Part shown: positions 18,197 through 25,101 of the stretch, one piece after another | Position numbering within the stretch: the first letter of the stretch is position 1 | Layout: each line of letters starts with the position of its first letter | Source of the DNA: an uncultured Desulfovibrio sp. | Lineage (GTDB): Bacteria > Desulfobacterota > Desulfovibrionia > Desulfovibrionales > Desulfovibrionaceae | Length of the DNA: 64,000 bases | Direction: 5' to 3' | Assembly: GCA_913060505.1 (NCBI GenBank) | Contig: CAJXRQ010000012.1 | Location: 1 to 64,000, forward strand | Notes under the pieces: generated by a model | Told to the model about the DNA's origin: nothing | What the model saw: the letters and a program-made list of their open reading frames with translations, nothing else | Databases searched by the model: none | Translations under genes and position numbers: made by a program

Positions 18197-18808
18197 TTAT
18201 TCCGGCTTGCCGTTTTTACGTGTCCACCAATCCCTGTTCCGCACGAGAAACCACCAATCCTTATGATCGGTTTCTGCTATGGTTCTGGCCAGTTCCCTGC
18301 CCCATTCAGTACGCACGCGCTCCAACGCCATTTCCAGCCACTGGGTGGCGTAGGTATTGCCCATGTCCGCCTCTTCCTTGAGATTCATGATAAAATCAAG
18401 TTGGTCAGCGTCCTGGGCCAAACGGGCCTCCAGCGTATCGGTTTCCTCAAGCTCGCTCCACATGCCGAGAATGGCCTCTTCCAGGCCTGTCCCTGCAGTT
18501 GCGTCCTCAAGGGCGGCCACGCGTTCCGAAGAATTGTAAATACGGTTCACGTAGTTGAAATCTCCGGTGCGAGCCTCATGCAGATCGTGAAACAGGCACA
18601 TGTATGTGGTGCGGGCCACGTCAGCTCCGGCCATGTTGGCCAGAACATAACCGATGACAGCAGTACGAAAGGAGTGCTCGGCCACGTTTTCCGATCCCGA
18701 GCCCAAAAACTGATAGCCGGTCCGCGGCGTTTTACGCAACATTCCACATTCAAAAAGGAAATCAACCAGCCGGGTATTCCTGTCGCGCTCTGGCGCCTGC
18801 CGATCCAT
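18197..18808 (-). CDS. HD-domain phosphohydrolase (YfbR-like)
   Basis: A 203-residue cytoplasmic metal-dependent phosphohydrolase. The HD signature residues are all visible: SENVAEHSFR, CLFHDLHEARTGDFN and AQDADQLDFI. The layout resembles YfbR 5'-deoxynucleotidase and related HD proteins, but the substrate cannot be read. The start at 18808 (MDRQAPERDR) follows AAGGAG; a 22-residue upstream extension is less likely. It is downstream of a terminator that ends roo, so it probably has its own promoter, and its end overlaps the mla promoter region. Confidence 0.85.
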   Translation of the reverse strand: MDRQAPERDRNTRLVDFLFECGMLRKTPRTGYQFLGSGSENVAEHSFRTAVIGYVLANMAGADVARTTYMCLFHDLHEARTGDFNYVNRIYNSSERVAALEDATAGTGLEEAILGMWSELEETDTLEARLAQDADQLDFIMNLKEEADMGNTYATQWLEMALERVRTEWGRELARTIAETDHKDWWFLVRNRDWWTRKNGKPE

Positions 18809-18914
18809 TGGTTCTCCTTGTTCTCTCGCCTTGCTGCAGTATTTTCTCATAGCGGCAACGTAAGCCCTGAGCAAGCATGTTTACAATCATTTACTTGTAG
18901 ATAACAGCGAGGCA

Positions 18915-18940
18915 CAAAAAAACCCCGCCGAAGCGGGGTC
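18915..18940 (-). terminator. Rho-independent terminator of roo
   Basis: Read on the minus strand, ACCCCGC-TTCG-GCGGGGT is a seven-base-pair stem with a stable TTCG loop, followed by seven T. It lies 17 bases after the stop codon of roo and closes the oxygen-defence cluster. Confidence 0.9.
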
Positions 18941-18956
18941 TTTTTCATTTTTTTCG

Positions 18957-20159
18957 CTACTCCGCAAGCTTTTCCTGAATCTTGTCACCAAGAAGCAGGC
19001 CCAATTCATGGCACTTGCCCAAGGCGTCGTGGTCAGGAATATACTTGTGCTTCACCGGATCAACGATATCCATGTGCATCTTTTCCAACCATTCGTTGAG
19101 AATCTTCACGCACTCGCCGGACCAGCCAAAGGAACCGATGGCCGCTCCGATCTTGTTCTGCGGCCGCAGCCCCTTCATATAGGTAAGCATGTCGGCCATA
19201 AGCGGCAGGATACCGTTGTTATGCGTGGGTGATCCCACCACAACGGCGGCAGCGTCGAAAATCTCGGTCATGACGATGCTGTGGTGGTCGGACTTCATGG
19301 ACATGATTTTCACGCTCACGCCCTTGTCCACCAGACCGGTGGCAACGGCTTCAGCCATGCGCTCCGTCGATTTCCACATGGAGTCATAGACGATGACAGC
19401 CTTGTTCTTGGGCTTTTGCAGTGCATATTCGCGATACTTCTCCATAACCCATGTGACATCTTCACCACGGAAAATCAGCCCATGGTCCGGGCAGATGGTA
19501 TCGATCTCGATACCCATCTTCTCAATGGTATCAAGAGTCTTGAGCACTGTCTGAGAATACGGAAGCACGATGTTGGCATAGTAATGGCGCAGGGACTGCT
19601 CCACCACCCAGGGATCGTATTCATCCGCAAAGCGTTCGCTGGAGGCGATATTCTGTCCGAAAGCATCGTTGGTAAAGGCCAGCTTGGCTTCGGGCACATA
19701 GGTCAACATACTGTCCGGCCAGTGCAGCATGCGGGTTTCCAAAAAGTTCAGCGTGTGCTTGCCCAGTGAAATTTCCGTTCCGGTGGGAACCACTTCCACA
19801 GGCCAGTCCTCGTAGTGGAAGTGCGCTTTCATGGCTTTTTCACCCATGGGAGAAACAAAAATCTTCTCGGGCTTGTAGTACTCGACGGCATCGGCCAGAG
19901 AACCGGCATGGTCCGGCTCCAGATGGTTAATCACGAAATAGTCGATCTTTTTATCGCCGAGCACCTGGGCAACACTGCACTTGAGATGGCCCCAGAAGTG
20001 CTTGTCCACGGTGTCTACCAGCGTGACCTTTTCATCCACGATCAGGTAGTTATTGTAGGTGGTCCCGAGGGGAGACAGGGAATAACCATGAAAATTGCGA
20101 CGGCTCCAGTCTACAGCCCCGATCCACCATATATCTTTTTTTACCTCAACAGGTTTCAT
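18957..20159 (-). CDS. roo: Rubredoxin:oxygen oxidoreductase (flavodiiron protein)
   Basis: A 400-residue A-type flavoprotein that reduces O2 to water (and often NO) with electrons from rubredoxin. Residues 1-250 form the metallo-beta-lactamase-like diiron domain. The ligands H79-x-E81-x-D83-H84 (NHLEPDH) fall at the same numbers as in D. gigas Roo. Residues about 255-395 form the flavodoxin domain (VIVYDSMWKSTERMAEAVA, then GSPTHNNGILP). The start at 20159 follows GGAG. Its rubredoxin partner lies directly upstream, with a strong hairpin at 20215-20247 between them that may set their relative expression. Confidence 0.95.
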   Translation of the reverse strand: MKPVEVKKDIWWIGAVDWSRRNFHGYSLSPLGTTYNNYLIVDEKVTLVDTVDKHFWGHLKCSVAQVLGDKKIDYFVINHLEPDHAGSLADAVEYYKPEKIFVSPMGEKAMKAHFHYEDWPVEVVPTGTEISLGKHTLNFLETRMLHWPDSMLTYVPEAKLAFTNDAFGQNIASSERFADEYDPWVVEQSLRHYYANIVLPYSQTVLKTLDTIEKMGIEIDTICPDHGLIFRGEDVTWVMEKYREYALQKPKNKAVIVYDSMWKSTERMAEAVATGLVDKGVSVKIMSMKSDHHSIVMTEIFDAAAVVVGSPTHNNGILPLMADMLTYMKGLRPQNKIGAAIGSFGWSGECVKILNEWLEKMHMDIVDPVKHKYIPDHDALGKCHELGLLLGDKIQEKLAE

Positions 20160-20293
20160 ATAAAATTCTCCACAAATAAATAATATTGCGCCGCAATCGG
20201 CAGCCACGAAAGGACGCGACCCGCCCAAAAGAAGGGGCGGACCGCGTTCATACCCTTGTCAGTCAACGGACCAAAAATGGCCCGAAGGACAAA

Positions 20294-20455
20294 TTAAGAC
20301 TCCAGCTCGAAATCTTCTTTGCCGGCCCCGCAAATGGGACAAACCCAATCATCGGGGATATCGGCGAATGATGTGCCGGGAGCGATGCCGCTGTCAGGAT
20401 CACCGACTTCCGGGTCGTATACATAACCACAAAGAGTACAAACATACTTTTCCAT
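20294..20455 (-). CDS. rub: Rubredoxin
   Basis: A 53-residue electron carrier with one Fe(Cys)4 centre, the usual donor to Roo. Both knuckles have canonical spacing: [15 protein letters not shown] and [15 protein letters not shown] (C-x2-C each). The start at 20455 has CAGGAG and GAGG sequences upstream. The gene is too short for many automatic ORF cut-offs. It lies between rubredoxin-2 and roo on the same strand. Confidence 0.95.
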   Translation of the reverse strand: MEKYVCTLCGYVYDPEVGDPDSGIAPGTSFADIPDDWVCPICGAGKEDFELES

Positions 20456-20514
20456 ACCTCAGGACTCCTGTTTTGTTTTTTTGTGGCAGCTACGGCGACG
20501 TCTGTCAACGTCCC

Positions 20515-20742
20515 CTAGTCGCCTTCCGTGGGCAATTCGCAATCGGCAGCGGTGGAACCGGGACCGGCCAACGGCCTGAAACATTTTTTGGTTCCGCCAC
20601 ATACGGGACAACGCCATTCTTCAGGCAAATCCTCAAAACTGACTCCTTTGGGGATTTTGCCTTTCCTGTCGCCCTTGTCCGGATTATAAATATAGCCGCA
20701 ATTCACCGTCTGGCATTGCCACATGTCTTCCGGATTGGCCAT
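20515..20742 (-). CDS. Rubredoxin-2 / rubredoxin-like protein with CX4C knuckle
   Basis: A 75-residue rubredoxin-family protein. The first knuckle is CQTVNCGYIYNP, that is C-x4-C rather than the usual C-x2-C, and the second is CPVCGGTKKCF. This insertion is known from D. desulfuricans rubredoxin-2 and the rubredoxin-like (Rdl) proteins linked to rubrerythrin loci. A 20-residue C-terminal tail with an extra cysteine follows. The start at 20742 follows AAGGGAG. A G+C-rich hairpin (about 20762-20783) separates it from desulfoferrodoxin. Confidence 0.9.
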   Translation of the reverse strand: MANPEDMWQCQTVNCGYIYNPDKGDRKGKIPKGVSFEDLPEEWRCPVCGGTKKCFRPLAGPGSTAADCELPTEGD

Positions 20743-20797
20743 TGCATACTCCCTTGTTTTTCGGGCGGAGGCAACCCCGCCCGTCATATTATCATGC

Positions 20798-21187
20798 TTA
20801 GGCGTCTGCCGCCCAGAGGCCGTGAAGGTTGCAGTATTCGCGAGCCTTCATGGGACCGGAGAGGCCTTTGACACAGAAGGTGGCTTCAGGCGTTTCGCCG
20901 GGCTTGAGCATCTTGTACAGGCACTGATCACCCACGCAGAGCTCAATCCATTCAATATAATGCTTTTCTTCCATGGGGTGAGGTACGCCGCCGACCTTGA
21001 CCACGACTTCGTCACCATTCTTTTCAATCACGGGAACGTGTTTTTCCTTGGCCGCGTCAACGGTATTTTCCGTAAACAGCTTCATGGGTTCGCCACAGCA
21101 AACCAGATCGCCTTCGCCTTCGTGGATGGTCATGACGATATTGCCGCACAGTTCACATTTGTATACTTCACCGAGTTTGATAGCCAT
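20798..21187 (-). CDS. dfx: Desulfoferrodoxin (superoxide reductase, 2Fe type)
   Basis: Reduces superoxide to hydrogen peroxide in the cytoplasm. It has 129 residues, like D. vulgaris Dfx. The N-terminal desulforedoxin domain binds Fe through YKCELCGN and DLVCCGEP. The catalytic His4Cys centre is formed from [24 protein letters not shown] and EYCNLHGLW. The start at 21187 follows GGAG. It sits between rubrerythrin and rubredoxin-2, which supplies likely electron-transfer partners. Confidence 0.95.
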   Translation of the reverse strand: MAIKLGEVYKCELCGNIVMTIHEGEGDLVCCGEPMKLFTENTVDAAKEKHVPVIEKNGDEVVVKVGGVPHPMEEKHYIEWIELCVGDQCLYKMLKPGETPEATFCVKGLSGPMKAREYCNLHGLWAADA

Positions 21188-21212
21188 GATTAAATCTCCA
21201 TGTGTTTGGGGT

Positions 21213-21785
21213 TTACCAGTTCGTGGCCTTGACTTCGAAATGGGCCTGCGGGTGCGCGCAGGCCGGACAGACCTGCGGAGCCGTGGTTCCCTTATGGTTA
21301 TATCCACAGTTTCGGCAACGCCAAATGATTTCATTGTCTTTTACAAAAACTTTTCCGTCTTCAATATTTTTGATCAACGCCCTGTAGCGCTCTTCGTGGT
21401 AGGTTTCAGCCACCGCGATGTTTTCGAACACTGCCGCGATATCGTTGAAACCTTCCTCGCGGGCGACCTTGGCGAATTCAGGATACATGGTCACGAATTC
21501 ATAGTGCTCGCCATCAGCAGCAGCCTTGAGGTTTTCCAGGGTATTGCCGAGCTTGCCCGCCGGATAGGATTCGGTGATCTCCACCTCGCCGCCTTCCAGA
21601 AACTTGAACATACGCTTGGCGTGTTCCTTTTCATGGTTGGCGGTTTCCTCAAAAATATGCTGAATCTGCACATAACCTTCTTTCTTGGCAATGCTGGCAA
21701 AATACGTATACCTGTTACGGGCCTGCGATTCACCGGCAAACGCCTTGAGCAGGTTCTGTTCAGTGCGAGTTCCTTTTATTGACAT
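21213..21785 (-). CDS. rbr: Rubrerythrin
   Basis: A 190-residue NADH-peroxidase component that reduces hydrogen peroxide. Residues 1-145 form the four-helix diiron domain, with ExxH-type ligand segments [23 protein letters not shown] and [16 protein letters not shown]-terminal rubredoxin domain has WRCRNCGYN and [11 protein letters not shown] place the start at the ATG at 21785, eight bases after GGAGG; a TTG two codons upstream is less likely. It follows perR by 108 bases and could share its transcript. Confidence 0.95.
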   Translation of the reverse strand: MSIKGTRTEQNLLKAFAGESQARNRYTYFASIAKKEGYVQIQHIFEETANHEKEHAKRMFKFLEGGEVEITESYPAGKLGNTLENLKAAADGEHYEFVTMYPEFAKVAREEGFNDIAAVFENIAVAETYHEERYRALIKNIEDGKVFVKDNEIIWRCRNCGYNHKGTTAPQVCPACAHPQAHFEVKATNW

Positions 21786-21893
21786 ATGCAATTCCTCCTT
21801 ACACAGGTCGCAGGGTTAGAGTCCGGCCAAAAACCGGATTCTTGATAAATCTAGCACAACGGGCGGGAAAAAGTCACCCGAAAAAGGATACGT

Positions 21894-22292
21894 CTAATTG
21901 ACGGATGCGCGACAATGGGGGCAGATCCCCACAAACTCCACGTTGCAGTTGTGGATGTCGAAACCTTCCGCAAACTCGCGAGGCAGGTTGGGAACTTCCA
22001 CATCGCACATGACGTCCACGATACGCGAACACACCGAACAACGGATATGCGGATGCGGATCGGGGTTACCGTCAAACCGCTTCTGGGTGCCTGGACCGCC
22101 CAACTTGAGCACAAGGCCCTGACCGCTCAGGAATTCCAGATTGCGATACACGGTTCCCAGGCTGATGCGGGGAATTATCTTGCGCACCATGTCGTAGACC
22201 TCGTCGGCCGTCGGGTGCGTTGTGACTTTCCTCAGTTCATCGAGGATAACCTTGCGCTGCTTGGAAAGGCGAAAACCTACTTCTTTGGACAT
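21894..22292 (-). CDS. perR: Peroxide-responsive Fur-family repressor PerR
   Basis: A 132-residue metal-dependent repressor. The winged-helix DNA-binding region has HPTADEVYDMV and ISLGTVYRNLEFL. The histidine of HPTADEVY matches the one oxidised by peroxide in characterised PerR proteins. The regulatory metal site includes DPHPHIRC, and a structural zinc site uses CSVC and CPHC. GAGG precedes the start. It is the first gene of the perR-rbr-dfx-rubredoxin-roo series, and a PerR-like box lies upstream, suggesting autoregulation. Confidence 0.88.
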   Translation of the reverse strand: MSKEVGFRLSKQRKVILDELRKVTTHPTADEVYDMVRKIIPRISLGTVYRNLEFLSGQGLVLKLGGPGTQKRFDGNPDPHPHIRCSVCSRIVDVMCDVEVPNLPREFAEGFDIHNCNVEFVGICPHCRASVN

Positions 22293-22316
22293 ATTTTTTC
22301 CTCGTGTTAATCTTAA

Positions 22317-22331
22317 CGATAATTATTACTA
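22317..22331 (-). promoter_or_regulatory. PerR-like operator upstream of perR
   Basis: The 15-base window matches the PerR consensus TTATAATTATTATAA at 11 positions, including an unbroken central ATAATTATTA (22319-22328). A second short inverted repeat, GTTAA-TC-TTAAC (22306-22317), lies between it and the start codon. The position 25-40 bases upstream of perR fits autorepression. Confidence 0.6.
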
Positions 22332-22372
22332 AAAACTTTTCTGTTGCCCGTCAAGTGGGAACAGCCTGCAAA

Positions 22373-22414
22373 AACAAAAAAAATGGACCGCGGCCCATAG
22401 AAAGCCACGGCCCA
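22373..22414 (-). terminator. Rho-independent terminator of the chemoreceptor gene
   Basis: On the minus strand an 11-base-pair stem with two G-U pairs (TGGGCCGTGGC with GGCCGCGGTCCA, 22414-22384) is followed by eight T. It lies 27 bases beyond the stop codon of the chemoreceptor. Confidence 0.88.
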
Positions 22415-22440
22415 AGGATTTCAAAGAGTACAGAGATCTG

Positions 22441-24456
22441 TCAATTCCTGAACTTCTCCACAAGTGTGGCCAGTTTCTGTGACATCTCCGCAACTTCGCG
22501 TATTCCGTCATTGGATTCGTGAATCCCGGCCAACGCCTTTTGGGAGAGGTCGTTGATCTGTGTGATTCCGGAATTGATCTGCTCACTGGTGGCGGACTGC
22601 TGCTCGGCAGCCGCGGCTATTCCGGAAACCATGGAAGCGATGTGCCCGGCTTCTTCAACGATCTTACCGAGCATGGAGCCGGATTCCTGCGCCATCCCGG
22701 AAGCGTTGAGCACCCGTTCACGGGTTCCGTCCATTTCGGAAACCACTTCAGCGGTACTCTGCTGAATCCGGTTGATAACACCCTCCACTTCCTTGGTGGC
22801 ATCCATGGTTTTTTCAGCCAGCTTGCGCACTTCGTCCGCAACCACGGCAAATCCGCGCCCGGCGTCACCTGCCCGGGCAGCCTCAATGGCCGCATTGAGC
22901 GCCAACAGATTGGTCTGGTCCGCAATGTCGTTGATAACACTGATAACCTGTCCAACGCCTTTGGCATGCTGGGAAAGCTCATTCAGCGAAGCGGCAAGGC
23001 TCTCCGTCGTTTGCGCAACATGATCAATTTCCTTCACGGTGTCACGAACCACCTGACCGCCCTGATTGGCCACGCTGTTTGCATTACCGGATGCTTCGGC
23101 CGTTTCCGTCGCATTGCGAGCCACTTCCAGCACCGTGGTATTCATTTGTTCCATGGCCGTGGCGACCTGCGACGTCTGGTCCGCAGTTGTGTCCACGCTG
23201 GTTGCCAATTCCCCCATGTGCTGGGAAAGCTCTTCCGAAGAGCGGTTCAAAAGCATGGCAACTTCCGTCACTTCGTTGGCCACCGCCAAAAGGTTGCGTT
23301 GCTGCTGCTCGATACTTGCCTTGTCGTCTTCCTCGCGCGTCAAATCAATGAGCACGCCGATGGCACCCACGGTTTTGCCGTCGGCATCCTTGAGTGGCGA
23401 GCACTCGAAATGCAGCGGGAAGGTCCGCCCTTCCGGGTTGGTATAGCGGAACGTGCCGCAATGGGTCTCGCCGCTTCGAATGACAAAGGCGGCATCGCAG
23501 TTTTCCTCTCCTTCCACGCAATCAAACACGTCGGCAACAGTCCTGTTTATGACTTCCCTGGAGTTTCGCCCTAAAATACCTTCCAATGGTGGGTTCACAA
23601 ACTGAAGACGCTCCTCAATATCCGTAACGAACAACGGCACAATAATGCCAGAGAGCACAGATTTGTTGTACTGCAACTGATCCTTGATCTGATCCACCAT
23701 CTCGGAAAGATACGTTCCGAGGCTGGCGAGCTCGTCACCACCCTTGACGCTGAACTTGGCATCCAGATTTCCCCTGCTCACCTCTTCGGAGGCCGTGGCG
23801 ATGAGCCGGATGCGATTGACGACGTTGCCGCGCATGAACATGATCAATGCTGCCAACAGAGCCAGGACACTGAACAGGGAAAAAGCTGCGGTTTTGAACT
23901 GATCCAACTTCATGGCCTGATACTGGGGACTTACGTCGATTGTGGTGATAAGCGCACCAAGAATCTGCCGCGACTGGCCGTGGCAATGATGACAGGAAGG
24001 CTGGTTGGCAATGGTTTTGACCTCGGCAAAATGCAAACGGCCACCAATATCCAACAGGTCGCCTTCCTGAATGGCCTTGCTCAGTCCCTGCTTGGCAAGG
24101 TTCGGCAAAAAGCCTTCCCTGCGGACATCGAACACGCTTTTGCGCACGGTTTCAGGCTGTGTGGAGTAGGTCACTTCTCCCTTGAAATCAACAAGATATG
24201 CCTGAACGTCCCTGTAGCGGCGCGCCATCTGGGCGAACTTATCCACCGTGCCCTCGTTGTCGCCGATGCTCATGGGCTCCTCAATGGCCATGTGCAGCAT
24301 ATCCCCGATCCGGTCGGCGGACGAATGAACGTTATCACGCATGTTCGCGTACATGACGTAAGAATTCCAAAGAAACAGGCCCGTAAAAGCCGAAACGGTC
24401 AAAAAGGATGTCAGGAGCAGCAACTTGGCGCCCAAGGATTGTCGCAATATATTCAT
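22441..24456 (-). CDS. Methyl-accepting chemotaxis protein with periplasmic c-type heme (DcrA-like)
   Basis: A 671-residue membrane chemoreceptor. A first transmembrane helix lies at about 11-32 and a second at 188-208. The periplasmic domain between them carries a c-heme site at residues 155-159 (CHHCH). HAMP (about 210-262) and PAS (about 265-375) regions follow, then the methyl-accepting signalling domain with the hairpin tip VINDIADQTNLLALNAAIEA. Length, heme motif and layout match DcrA of D. vulgaris (668 residues), which senses oxygen or redox state. It begins nine bases after the cytochrome gene, so both are likely co-expressed. Confidence 0.92.
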   Translation of the reverse strand: MNILRQSLGAKLLLLTSFLTVSAFTGLFLWNSYVMYANMRDNVHSSADRIGDMLHMAIEEPMSIGDNEGTVDKFAQMARRYRDVQAYLVDFKGEVTYSTQPETVRKSVFDVRREGFLPNLAKQGLSKAIQEGDLLDIGGRLHFAEVKTIANQPSCHHCHGQSRQILGALITTIDVSPQYQAMKLDQFKTAAFSLFSVLALLAALIMFMRGNVVNRIRLIATASEEVSRGNLDAKFSVKGGDELASLGTYLSEMVDQIKDQLQYNKSVLSGIIVPLFVTDIEERLQFVNPPLEGILGRNSREVINRTVADVFDCVEGEENCDAAFVIRSGETHCGTFRYTNPEGRTFPLHFECSPLKDADGKTVGAIGVLIDLTREEDDKASIEQQQRNLLAVANEVTEVAMLLNRSSEELSQHMGELATSVDTTADQTSQVATAMEQMNTTVLEVARNATETAEASGNANSVANQGGQVVRDTVKEIDHVAQTTESLAASLNELSQHAKGVGQVISVINDIADQTNLLALNAAIEAARAGDAGRGFAVVADEVRKLAEKTMDATKEVEGVINRIQQSTAEVVSEMDGTRERVLNASGMAQESGSMLGKIVEEAGHIASMVSGIAAAAEQQSATSEQINSGITQINDLSQKALAGIHESNDGIREVAEMSQKLATLVEKFRN

Positions 24457-24465
24457 GGCCGCCTC

Positions 24466-24948
24466 CTAGTGTGCGCCGCCGAACAGCAGCGGTTTGTAGT
24501 CGAACGCGGCCACGCGCTCGGAATTATGGCAAACTTCGCAATCCGAAACCTTGATTTCCCGTTTTATCAGTTCGGGATCGCCCCCGGATTCCACATGCGC
24601 ATACCCCGGACCATGGCAAACCTCGCACCCGGCATTGCCCATTTCCGGAGTTTCCTCAAAGGAAACAAACCCTCCGGGCCGCCCATAGCCGGTGGCATGA
24701 CAGGCGTAACACTCCTTGAGTTCGTCAACGGTCAGGTCCGGAGCCATGATTTGAACGGATTTTCCTGAATGTGCCTTTTTGGAAAATTCCGTATAGCGCG
24801 CATATTCCGTTTCATGACATTCGGAACAGGCTTTACTGCCCACGAACCGCTCCGACGCAGCCATCACATCCGCCTGCAAGCAGCAGACGAAAAAAGCTGT
24901 TGCGCACAAGACGCAACAGCTCACGTTTACATTTCGAAAATCTCCCAT
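24466..24948 (-). CDS. Tetraheme cytochrome c family protein
   Basis: A 160-residue exported cytochrome. The N-terminus has a hydrophobic signal segment (VSCCVLCATAFFVCCLQADV, cut near MAA-SERF). Four CxxCH heme motifs follow: CSECH, CYACH, CEVCH and CEVCH, with further histidines that could act as distal ligands. The motif order (KACSECHETEYARY, then CEVCHGPGYAH) resembles the cytochrome c-554 family. I prefer the ATG at 24948 over a GTG one codon upstream. Its pairing with the heme chemoreceptor suggests it helps sensing or supplies electrons; that is inference. Confidence 0.88.
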   Translation of the reverse strand: MGDFRNVNVSCCVLCATAFFVCCLQADVMAASERFVGSKACSECHETEYARYTEFSKKAHSGKSVQIMAPDLTVDELKECYACHATGYGRPGGFVSFEETPEMGNAGCEVCHGPGYAHVESGGDPELIKREIKVSDCEVCHNSERVAAFDYKPLLFGGAH

Positions 24949-25004
24949 CACCGCCCCCTCTGCAGATTCTTCAAACCGAGTTACAACAGTCTGAAATTCC
25001 TAGC

Positions 25005-25031
25005 TCTATAATCCTATATAGGATTTTTCAA
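25005..25031 (-). promoter_or_regulatory. Promoter with palindromic operator, cytochrome-chemoreceptor operon
   Basis: On the minus strand TTGAAA (25031-25026) and TATAGA (25010-25005) are 15 bases apart. The spacer is almost exactly filled by the perfect palindrome AATCCTATATAGGATT (25010-25025). A repressor bound there would block RNA polymerase. The predicted start near 24998 is about 50 bases upstream of the cytochrome gene. Confidence 0.5.
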
Positions 25032-25101
25032 ACTGAGTAAAGGGGGGGCGGGGTTTATGCCGATTACTACACTTCCCGAGGGGGAATGTTCATATGCTCA
25101 C

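Noticed and set aside
25000-25040. Reading the AATCCTATATAGGATT palindrome as a purL terminator
   Set aside because: On the purL strand no T-run follows, and the palindrome fits exactly between the -35 and -10 of the cytochrome promoter.
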